Positions 7,201-19,200 of a stretch of 64,000 nt of DNA are shown here, piece after piece. Position numbers and translations under genes: made by a program. Below the pieces are notes generated by a model, which ran no database searches, was not told the DNA's origin, and saw only the letters and a program-made list of their open reading frames with translations. Within the stretch, counting starts at the first letter, position 1. Each line of letters starts with the position of its first letter. The stretch is taken from NCBI GenBank assembly GCA_040219295.1, contig JAVJST010000011.1:908916-972915 (forward strand). Direction: 5' to 3'. This DNA is from JAVJST01 sp040219295 (GTDB lineage: Bacteria; Pseudomonadota; Alphaproteobacteria; Rhodospirillales; Casp-alpha2).

Positions 7201-10200
7201 GTAACCGATCCCATCGGCCGGGTGGTCACCGCCGAGGGCGAGGTCACGGTGACCCGTGTCGACGGCACCGTCGAAACCCTCGCGGAGGGCGACCCGGTCT
7301 ATATGGGCGACGTCGTCGAGACGGGCGGCGACGGCGCGCTGGCGCTCGAGTTCGCTGACGAAAGCACGTTCTCGCTGGGCGACTCGGGCCGCATGGTGCT
7401 CGACGAGTTCGTCTACGACCCGATCGACCAGACTGGCCAGTTCGGTGTCTCGCTGGTCGAAGGCGCGTTCTCGTTCGTCAGCGGCCAGATCGCCAAGACC
7501 GACGCCAACGCCATGACCCTCGATACCCCGGTCGCGACGATCGGTATCCGCGGCACCACCGTCGCCGGTACGGTCGGCGGCGAAGGCAACGACAACCCGA
7601 TCACGCTGCTGCAGGACCCGGACGGCACGGTTGGCGAAGTGGTGATCTCAAACGCCGCCGGCACGGTGGTGATCAATTCGTTCGGCGCCACCGTCGTGGT
7701 CACCAGCTTCAATGCGGCCCCGCCGCCGCCGGTGATCCTGACCCAGGAGCAGATCGACCAGCAGTACGGCGGCGTCATCCAGAACCTGCCGAACCCGCCG
7801 GGCAGTCAGCAGGGCGGCGAGGGCGAAGAGGCCGGCGAGCAACAGACCGAAGCGCCGCTGACGGCGGAAGCGCTGGAACAGCTCGCCGAGCTCAACCAGG
7901 ACATCGCCAACGCCATCAACGTCGGTATCAAGCAGCAGGCGGCGTTCGCCGCCAAGTTCGCGGTCGCCAAGGCACAGGTCGACAACATCCTGGCGCCGAA
8001 GATCTTGCCGCCGCAGACGCTGCAGCAGATCATCGAGAGCATCACCCAGAGTGTGAACGTCGACTTCAGCTCCGGCGTCTCGGCGTTCAGTTCCAGCATC
8101 ACCGAGATTGCCTCGGCCAGCACAACCGCGGCCGACGCCGAAACCGAGGCGGCCTCCCAGTCCGTGACCATCAACGCCAATGCGGCGAGCGCGCTGAGCG
8201 CGTCGGACACCGGCCTGACCTCGTCGCAGGCCAACTCGGTCGCCGACGTGGTGACGGCGCCGCTCGACGCACTAAACGCCGCGGCGGCGATCTCGGCCGC
8301 TGCCGCCGCGCTCGCCAAGGTCAACGAAGCGGCGGCCACCTATGCCGCGACCGGCCAGAACGTGCCGACCGAACTGCAGCAGGCGCTTGCCGTCGGAACG
8401 TTGCTTTCGACGGCGGCGACGCAGGTTCGCGCCATCATCGACGCGGTGGTCTCGGCATCGACGACGGTCATCGATGCGGCGGTCGCCGCCGCCAAGGCCA
8501 ATCCCGGCGATGCCTACAACCAGGCGCTCGCGGCGGCGGCGAGCGGCCAGGGCGCGGCCATCGATGCCGCCCTGACCCAGGCCAATGCCGGTATCACCTA
8601 CGCCCAGTTGCAGACTATTCTCGACGGCGTCACCAATGCCTTGGCGACGATCTCGACCCTGCTCGGCAGCGTTTCCGCAGACCTGCAGTCGGCGGTGAAC
8701 GATACGCTGACGGCCGCATCGGAGACGGTGTCGGCGGCCAAGGAATCGTCGAGTGCGGCGTACGACACCATCGCCGAGACCAATCCGACGACGAAACTGA
8801 CCCATGCGCAGACGGCATCCACCAAGGCCGATCTCGCGCAGACCAAGCTGAAGGCGGCCGACGATGCGCTGATCAACTACAAGGTCCTGGCGCCGATCGA
8901 CGCGTCGGCCTCGGCGACCCTCAGCAGCCTCGCGACGCTGGTCAGCCGCGCCGAGAGCCAGGCCGTTGCCGCCGACCAGAGCATTTCCGGGACACAGGCT
9001 GTGCGCGCCGCGGCCGAGAAGTACCGCAGCGGCGAGGCCGCGCAGGACGTCACCGATGCCCAGACCGCGCGCGCCACTGCGCTGACCACGGCGCGAACGG
9101 AGCAGGCCGAGGCTGCCGCGGCGGCCGACGCCGTGCTGGCGGCGCGCTCGTTGCTGGTGACGCGGCTCGTCGACTCGACGGTGGCCGAGGCGACATACAA
9201 TTCTTGGGTGACATCGGTCGGCGAGGCCCAGGACCTAGTCGACGCCGCGGCCACCGACGTGCAATCGGCTCAGGATGCATTGCAGGCGGAGATCGACAAG
9301 AAGGCCGCCAACCCAGACAACCTGACCGGCCAGTTGCTTGAGGCGTTCAACACGCTGCAGGATCAGTTGATCCAGAATGCCCAGGCGGAACTCTCGTTCC
9401 AGCAGGACGTCAAGGCGCTGTTCGACCAGACCCTGGCGGACGCGAGCTCCGAGCGCGACGACGCGCTGGCCGACTTCGATGCCAAGCAGGCGCTGACGGA
9501 TGCGGCGCAGACCAGCGTCGATGACTTGGTCTCGACCTTCAATACCGAACTCGGCGAAGCGATCCAGGCGACGCGGGCGCTATCCGACGCCGACGCCGCG
9601 TTGGCCAAGGCTGAGGGCTTCCTGTCGCTGGCCCAGTCGGCCGCCGAGGCCGAGGCGCAGAAGATCTTCGACATCGCCATCAACAACGCGCTCGCGCAGG
9701 CCGAACAGGCGGCGGCACAGGCCGCGGCCGCCAAGCAGGCGGCCGACCAGGCCCTGTTCTACGCCCGGTTCCCGGAGAACGGCGTGCAGCTCGCCGACAA
9801 GGTCCTGGCCGAGCAGGCGGCGATCGCATCCGGCGGCGCGTCGCAGGAAAACACGCTGGTCTTCACCGGCACCGTCGCCGGCGGCGATCAGATCACCATC
9901 GATCTCGGCAGCGCCGGGGCGGCAACCTATACCGTGCCGGCCAACAACTCGGTGCAGACCCTGGCGCAACTCGAGGCGGCGCTGATCAACTTCGTCAACA
10001 ACAACGCAACGCTCAACCAGACGGTCGAGGCAATCGGCGATCCGGGCAACGACGGCGTCGTCAAGATTCGCGCACTTGCGCGGCCCGGCTCGTTCGATAT
10101 CGACGTGACCGAGACCGCAGCCGGGCTCAGCGTCTCCGGCGATGCGACGCCGACCACGGCGAGCCAGTCGGGTGCCGAACAGGCGGCGCTCGCGGCGGCG

Positions 10201-13200
10201 CAGGCGGCGGCCAAGGCGGCGCAGAACGCCGGGACTTTGGCCAACGATTCCAACCTGTCGCAGGACCCGGCGGCCATCGCGGCGCGGGCCAAGGCGCTGG
10301 CCTCCGCCCAGGCGGCTGCCGACAAGGCATCGGCATCGGCGGATGCGGCCGCCGCGGCGGGCGATACCGCATGGGCGGCATCCGATCTCGCCGACGTCAT
10401 CAACCCGACGCCGGCGGATCCGGACGCGCTGGCGGCGCTGCTTGCCAATGCGCAGGCGACCCAGAATGACGCCGACACCTCGGCCGAAGAGGCGGACGCG
10501 CTTGCCGCGCTGCGTCAGCAACAGGCGAGGCAGGCCGAGATCACCAAGATCGTCACCGAGCTCAACGCCACCAGCGACGCCAATGACGCGGCTGACACGG
10601 CGTTTACTGCGCACGTCCAGGCGAACGGCCTGCTGACCGCGTCGGCCGGCGCGAGCGGCGGCAAGCTGGTCCTGACCTCGACTGTTGCCGGAATCGAACT
10701 GGATACAACCTTCACGGAAACCGGCGCGGCCTCGGCGGCGCTGGCGAACTCGACGGCCCAGACCAGTACGGTACCGCAGGTCGACACCGTGACCCTGTCG
10801 GGAACGCCGGCGGCGGGCGACACATTCACGCTGTCGGTGTCCGCGAACCAGGTCGACACCGTCATCCTCAAAGGCTCGCCGGAGGCCGGCGATACCTACA
10901 CCGTGTCGGTCAACGGTACCGCGGTAACCTACACGGTGACCGGTGCCGAGGGCGGACTCGGCGGCGTACGCGACGCGATCGTCTCGGCGCTCAACGCCAA
11001 CGGCACGGTGGGCGGTGCGGTTACCGCGGCTTCCGGCAGCGACACCGGCCTGCTGACCCTGACGGCGGACACGTCGGGCACGGCATTCACCTCGAGCGCG
11101 ACCGCGGCCAACGCCGGCACCAGCGGCAGCGTCGCCGACAATTTCGCACGCAGCATCACCACGTCGCAGAATCTTTCGAGCGTTTCGGTTTCCTATACCG
11201 CGACGGGCTCTGAGGGCAGCATCGGCGCGGTCCGCGATGCGCTGATCACGGCGATCAACCAGAGCTCCTCGATCGGCGGCTTGCGCGGCGCCGCAGCCAA
11301 GGCAGCAGCGGATGCCGCCGCCTACGCGACGGCGGCTCAGCAGGCGGAAGCGAACAACGACGCGGCGTCTGCATCGACCGCGGCAGCGAACGCGGCGACG
11401 GCGCTGGCGGCTGCGCAGGCGGCGTCGACAGCGGCCCTCGCGGCATCGAACACCGCGGCGAATGCGGCGGATGCGGCGTCTGCCGCGGCAAGCGGCGCCG
11501 GTTCGGTCGCGGCCCGAGAGGCCGAACGCGCGAACAACGCCGCCGCCAGCGCGGCCCAGGGGTCCGGCGCCGTCAGCAACTCGACATCGTCCGCAGACGC
11601 GTCCTCGGCGGCGGCGACGGCCGCCTCCGATCTGCAGAACGCCCAGGACGAAGCGGCGCAGTTTGCCCAGGATGCCGCCGACGAGGCCGCCGCCGCCGCC
11701 GCTCAGGCGCGCCAGGAAGCGCAGCAGGCGGCCGAACAGGCGGCGGCCGACAAGGCGGCTGCGGAAGCCCTGGCCCTGCAACAGGCGACCGGGTTCGCGA
11801 ACACGGCCGCGACGCAGCTTCAGCTCGCGCAAAGCCTGGCGCAACAAGCGACGGCCGCAGCGAGCAACGTCAACCAGTCGCTTGCCGAGACCCTGGCCGA
11901 CCAGGCGCAGGCTGCGGCGGATGCCGCCGAAGCGGCCGCCCAGGCGGCGATCAACGTGGCGCTCGGCAAAGGCCAAGCGGCGCTCAACAAGGCGCTCGAG
12001 GCCTCGGCCAACGCGACCTCGGCGCAAGGCTTCGCCGGTACCGCGCTGGCGCAGGCCGAGCTGGCGGCCAACGCGGCGCAGGCGGTTGCCGACTGGACCA
12101 GCGGTGATGCCTCTGCCGATCGGCTGGCGGCGCAGAAGTCATCGGCCGCGGCCGCATCGGCGTCGGCCCGCGCGGCAGATGCCGCGACATCGGCGGCCGA
12201 GCAGGCGGCGGACGCGGCGGACGCTGTCACAGCGCCGAAAGTGGCCGAGGCCGGCGCCCAAGCGGCGGTCGACTCGCGGACCAGGTCGCTCGCTCAGGTT
12301 GAGGCCAAGCGTGCCGCCGTCGACGACGGCAACGACAACAACGATACCGACATCGAACGGGTATGGGATGCGGCCGTGGCCCAGGCCGAGCAGGCGCTCG
12401 CCGATGCCCAGTCGACCCTCGCCGATGCGACCGCCGCACGGATCACAGCGGAGACCACGGCGACCGAGGCGCAGGCCCGCGCCGATCTGGCTGCCGATGC
12501 CGCCGCCGACGCCGCGGCTGCGGCTGCCGATGCCGCCCAGGAAGCCGGCCGCGCGTCGGCCTTCGAGATCGGTGCCCAGTCGTTCGCCCAGAACCTCGTC
12601 GACGCGCAGGTCGCGGATGTCCTCGAGATCGTCGGTGACTCGCTGACGATCAATCAGTCCGGAGCCGACAATGCGCTGCGTGATGCTCTCGATGCCGCGT
12701 CGGATGCCGCGTCCGCCGCGGCCGACGCCAAGGCGATCGCCGCATCGCTGATCAACGGTACGACGGCCAGCCCGACGCTTGATTACGACAACGACCAGGA
12801 CGTCGATGCCGCCGATGCGACGGCCGCGAAGAATGCCGCCAATACCGCCGTGCAGGCCGCCCGCACCGCGCTGTTCGATGCGCTGACCGAGCTCGGTATC
12901 GATGGTTCCGGCCTGACCGTTGCCCAGGCGGTTGCGGCCGTTAAACAGGCGGCGGCGACTGCCGCGGCGCTTGACGACATCGATCTCAATGCGGTCTCGG
13001 TCAAGCCGACGCAGCAACTGATCGACGCCCAGGCCGCCGCCGATCAGGCTCAGAACGCCAAGGTCACGGCGATCAGTGCAACCGCCGATTCGATCGGCCA
13101 GGCGATCACCAGTGCCGAGAAGAGCGCGGCCCTCGCCGCCGCGCAGGAAGACCTCGCGGCGGCGGCAAGCGCCGGCGTGCGCGCCAGGCTGGAGGCGCAG

Positions 13201-16200
13201 GTTCAGGCGGCCAAGGCGGAACTCGAAGGGCTGCAGGCCGAGGCGCGAGCCGAAGCGAACCGCGCCGTTGCCGCCGAGAAGTCGGCGCTTTCGGATGCCG
13301 AGCTCGCCAGTGCGCGGGCCAGCGACGCGCAGGCCGCTGTCGATGCCCAGAGCGATGCGGCCGCTGCCGCGCTTCGCGCCAGTAACGGACTGGCCGCGGC
13401 GCAAACCAGTCTGACGTCGGCCCAGGGTCGGCTGACCGCGGCCAACCAGTCGGCGTCCGACGCCGCTGCCGACTTCGCCACGATCTCGGCCGCGCAGTCC
13501 GTCGACCGCGCCGTCTACCAGCAGGCCGAGCAGGCAAAGAGTCAGGCCGCTGCCGCTGCCGCCAAGGTCAGCGACGCAGTCGGCGAGGTGCAGGCGTCCG
13601 TCGACGCGGCACAGGAGGCCGCGACCACGGCGGGGGTCGAGGCGGGCAAGGCGCTTGCCGCGATCAGCGGGCTCAATGCCGGCGCCGCGAGCACGAATGC
13701 CGCCGCCGCGGCGACGGCCGCCGGTGATGCGAACCTGGGTACGGGTGCGGCGGGCGCGAGCAAGACCGCGACCGATGCCGCGACGGCGGCCGAGAACCTC
13801 AACACCACAGGCCTTACCCAGCAGCAACAGGACCTCTTGGCCGTCGACCTGACCGATGCGAACGCGCTTGCGGCGTTGTCGGATGAGGAACTCGGCATCC
13901 TTCTCGACCTGTTGTCCGATGCGACCAGCGGACTGGTCGGTCAGGCAGAGTCCCTTGTCACGACGGCGACCGGCGCGGCAGACAGCGCCATCACGTTCGC
14001 CGAGTCCGCGAACGCGTCACTGCAGCAGGTGCCCAACGCCGCCGATGCCCGTAAGACGGCGCAGACCGCGGCGGATGCGGCGGAGGCCGCCGCCGCAACC
14101 GCGAGCGGCGTGGCCCAGGTCGACTCGGTAACCATTGCCGGCACCATCGAGGACGGCGATAGCTACTCGATCTTCGTCAACGGTGTGCAGGTCAGTGTCA
14201 CCGTGACCGCTCAACAGGCAGCCGACGCCAACTACACCATCGAGGATGTGCGCGACGCGCTGATCATCGGGCTTAACGCCAACGCGTCGGCGACCAGTTC
14301 GGTAGTGCTCGCCGAAGCCGGCAGCGAGAGCGGCCAGATCACCTTGACCGCGCTCAACGCCGGCATCGGATTCAACACGACGGCGCAGGCCGTCAACGGG
14401 CAGTCGACATCTGATGCCAGCGCGACGGTGGCGACGACGACGGCCAATCTCGGCGGTGTCTCGGTCGTCGCCCAGGTCGACACGGTGACGCTGACCGACT
14501 CGGTGAGTGCGGGCGACCAGTACGTCGTCACGATCAACGGATCGGAAACGCTGACCGTCACCGCCGACAGCTCCGACGTTTCGGCGCTTCGGACCAAGAT
14601 CGTCGACGCCATCAACGCCGACGCCGACCTTGCGGCGATTGTCGACGCGGCGGCCGTCGAGAACAGCACGAACAGCCTGACGCTGACCGCCGACGTCGCG
14701 GGCGTCGCCTTCACCACGGCGGTTGCCGTCACCGACAACCAGAACGCGGCGCTCGACAACCGGGCTACAGTGGTGCCGACGACGGCCAACCTGAAAGGCG
14801 CCGATGACCTCGCGCAGACGGCGGCGCAGGAAGCCGCGACCCAGGCCACGACGGCGGCAACAGAAGCGACCAATGTGGCAAGCGCAGTCGCCAAGGCGCA
14901 GGTCTCGATCCTCGCCGATCAGTGGGCGGACGCGGCCGACGATGCGGCGTCCGGTGCTGCGCCTGCAGCGACGGCCGATACCGCGACGGTAACGGTCGGC
15001 TCGACAGTCGAGAACGGCGATATCTTCCGCGTTCTGATCAACGGCGTCCGGTCGTCCTATACCGCAAACACGACAGACGGCCTGACCCAGGATGCCGTCA
15101 CTGCGGGGCTGAAAGCCGCCATTGATCAGACCATCGCCGCAAACGCTGCGTTGACCGGCGTGACCGCGACCGACAACGGCGACGGCACCATCAGCCTGTC
15201 GATCGCGGCGGAGAACATCGATTCCGCGTCGACCACCGACGGCATCCAGGTCGCAACCCGCCTGGTGGACAACGGTGGCAACGGCACGCAGAGCACGCTG
15301 AGCGTGCGGGTTACCGACTACGACGTGACCAATGCGACGGCGATCAAGTCGGTCGCGCAAGCCGCGTTAGCCGCGGCGCGGACCCAGGCACAGGCGGCGA
15401 TCACGGCGATCGGCAACAGCGACACTGCGGCCGCGGACGCGGCAGGCGAGGCGGCCGTCGATGCGTTGATTGCGGCGGCGGCGCGGCTCGACATCGCGCC
15501 GTCGGCTGCCAACGACACCAACGATACCAGCGACAACGCGGGCCTGATCACTGAAATCGTCACCGCGATCAGGAACGCGGCGACGGCGGCGGCCGACGAC
15601 GCCCTCGCCGATCTCGCAGCCATGGGCACGACGCTCGGCGTGACGCTGACGTCGTCGGCGGCGACGCGGGCCGGCCGGGCCGACGACTTCGCCAGCCAGT
15701 TGAAGACGGCGCTCGGCAACGCCATCGATCTCAACGGTGCGAACACCACGACGGTCGCCAGCAACCTGGTTGCCGAGGCCATCGATTCGATCGATGAGGC
15801 GGTCGCGGCGGTCAAGCTCGCCGAGCGCGACGCCACGGCCGCGCGGGATGCCGCCGACAGCGCCGGGGCACAGGCGTCGCTGGCATCCGCGTCCGGCGAC
15901 CAGATTCTCGGGTTCCGGCTCGATGCCGCGACGGAAACCTACAACTCGGCTCTGCAGGAGGCGCAGCTCGCCGACGCGTCGGCGCAGCTTTCAGTGACCG
16001 AGACCGACGTCAGCGCGATTCGCGCGCTGCAGGCGGCGCGCTCCGCGATGCAGGCAGTCGACACGTCGCTGCGCGCGGCGGAGCTCTATGAATCGACGGT
16101 ATCCGGCTCGCAGGCCGAAGCCCCGTTGGAGGCTGCGTTCGCGGCGTCCGGCGGCGCCGACGGCACGGGCGGCGCCATTGCCACGATCAATCAGGCGATC

Positions 16201-19200
16201 TCCGACCTGACGAGCCGCACCGGCGATTTCGAGAATGCCGGGACCAACACCGCCAATGCCATCCAATCGGTGCTCGACGGAATCGATGCCGCGGTCGACA
16301 AGCTGCAGCAGACCTACCTGGTGAGTATCGGCAACGGTTTCGCCGCCGGCGATACCGTAACCTTCACGGTCAACGTCGCGGGCACGCCGACGACGGTACA
16401 GATTACCTCGAACGACACCAACCACCTGGCCAGTGACAACAGCTTCGACGTCGCCGCGGCGCGCGATGCCATCGTCGCGAAGCTCGACGCGGTGACCGGC
16501 GCCGGTGCCGCCGCCGGCTTCAACGACAACGAGATATTCATCACAGCGGACAGTCTGACGGACTCGCTTGCCGTGACATCGAGCGTCGCAGCGGTCACCT
16601 CGGCCGAAAGCGGCACCGAGGCGGGCCTCAATGCGCTGCGTGCGGGTCTGGCGACGGCCAAGACGACTGCGGAGAACATCCAGGCGGCAGCGGTCACCGC
16701 GAACACCCAGGCCGGCACCGCCGAAGCCATCGATCAGGCGTTCGATCAGGACGGCGTCGCCACCCTCGACAACTCCTCCGGCGACGGTGTCGCCGACAGC
16801 ATCACCAGCGCAGTCTTCTCGACGCCGAACGGGGAGCTGACCGAACAGATCGTCGTCAACGCCGAGGCGCTGGCCTCGCTGGCCGAGACCGTCGCCGCGA
16901 CCGCAACGACGGCGGCCGAGGCGGCAGCGGCGGCGGCGGCGCTCGCGGCGGCACGCGTGGCGGCGGCGGAACAGGGCGCGGCGCAGGCGGTCATCGGCCG
17001 TGACCAGTTCACCCAGTTCCTCGACAAGGCGCTGACCGAGGCCGCCCTGGCTGCCGAGCGCGAAGCGGCGGAAGCGCTGCCGATCGCCGACGACGAAACA
17101 GCGACAGTGGCGGAAGACAACACTGTCCGCATCAACGTGCTCGAGGGCGACACCAAGAGCGATTCTGCGAAGACCGCGCTCGACAATCCGGCGATCGAAT
17201 CGTTTACCGCCGCGGGCAACGGTACGGTCAAGATCGTCGCCCAGGTTGATCAGCTGACCATCGGCGCCGGCGACCTGCTCGGCGCGCCGACCGCCGAGAC
17301 GCCGAACGTCATCAATGTCACGGTCAACGGCACCACCATCCAGGTCCGCGTTGCGAGCAGCGATGTCGCCACCGTGACCAACGCCATCGTGGACGGTATC
17401 AACGCAAGTTCGAACCTCGGCCTCATCGTCGATGCGGCATCGGCGACGCCGGCGTCGGGCGTCCTGACCCTGACGTCGGCGGTCGCCGGCGTGCCGATCA
17501 CGTCGAGCGCGACGCTCAATTCCTCGGCCCAGGGCGTCTCGACAACGACGGCGAACGGCTTCGTCGATTACACGCCGAACGCCAACTTCAACGGCACCGA
17601 CACCTTTACCTATCAGGTATCCAACAACCTCGGCGCCAATTCGACCTTCGACACCGGCAAGGTGACGGTCACCATCACGCCGGAGAACGATGCGCCGGTC
17701 ATCAAGAACGACTTTGCCACGGCGTTCAGCGAAGTCGCCACGGCAAGCGTCAACGTGCTCGGCAACGACAGCGATATCGACGGTGACAGCCTGACGGTCA
17801 GCGCACTCGGCAACCTCAAGATCATCGTGGCGACGGCGGACGTCGGCAACTACGCGACGGCCGACACCTCGACCGACAACGGCAACGGCACGACGACCCT
17901 CGAGTATGCGCCGGATACCGGCCCGACGGGCAGCGGCACGACGACGCAGACGACCGTCTACCCGATCGGCACGGTGGTCTTCAACGACGACCCGTCGAGC
18001 GCAAACTACGGTCTCGTGAAGTTCACCCCGGCCACCGGCGCGTTCCAGTCGCTCGGCGCCGGCGAGAAGCAGAGCGTGGTGTTCAGCTACACGGCGACCG
18101 ACGGAACCGCGTCCGACACCAAGACGGTGACGGTCTCGATCACCGGCACCAACGACGCGCCGGTCGCCTCGGCGGCGAGCGTCACCACCACCGAGGACCA
18201 GCAGGTCTCGGGAACATTGACGGCAGCCGATCCGGACGATGCGACGGGCGATCTCCGGTTCTTCATTGCCGCCGGCGGCCAGCCCGCCAACGGCCGGGTC
18301 GTCATCGGACCGCACGATACCGTCACCCTGAACGGCACCCCGGCCACCGGCGACGTGACGACGGTGACAGTCAACGGTACGGCCGTCAGCGTTACCGCCG
18401 GGACGTCGCCGACGCTCGCCGGCATTCAGCAGGCCCTGGTCACGGCGATCAACGCCAATGCGACGCTCAGCGCCAACGTCAACGCGATTCGTGGTAATGC
18501 CGGCGAGATCATCATTCAGCTCAAGGCCGGCACCTCGGTGTCGAACATCGCCGACCTGTCGACGACCGCATCGACGACGGGTGCCGGCGGCACCACGAGC
18601 CATTCGGTTTCCACCGCGACGGCGGCCGATGCGTTCACCTATATTCCGAAGGCCAACTTCTCGGGTACGGACTCGTTCAAGTTCCGCGTCGAGGATCCGA
18701 GTGGCCGGTTCGACAATACCAAGTCGATCACCGTTACGGTCGACGCGATCAACGATGCGCCGACGACATCGGCTTCGAACGCGACGACCGATGCGGCGAC
18801 GGCGGTCACCATTCCGATCACCGCCGCTGACGTCGAGGGCGACACCGTCGTTCTGACGCAGGTTGACGGCCAGGCAATCACCGCCGGCGGGTCGGCGGTC
18901 ACGCTGTCGAGCGGCCTCGGCTCGGTGACGCTGTCGGCCGACGGCAACAAGCTGGTCTACACGCCAAATGCCTCGGCGGCGGCGATCGAGAACCTGGGCG
19001 ACGCCGACTCACTTCCCGTCAGCATCAGCTATACGGTCACCGACGACGGTACGAGCGCCTCGGGCAGCGATCCCAAAAGCACGACCAATACATTCACGGT
19101 GACGGTCGGCGGTGCCAACGACGCGCCGGTCGGCAACGACGATACGGCAACCGTCGGTGCCGACGACTTCGTCCTTGTCGACGTGCTGGCCAACGACACA

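Noticed and set aside
6871..7740. A LapA-like retention module with a di-alanine LapG cleavage site.
   Set aside because: The N terminus is instead a different module followed by FecR, and no LapD or LapG gene is visible in the window.
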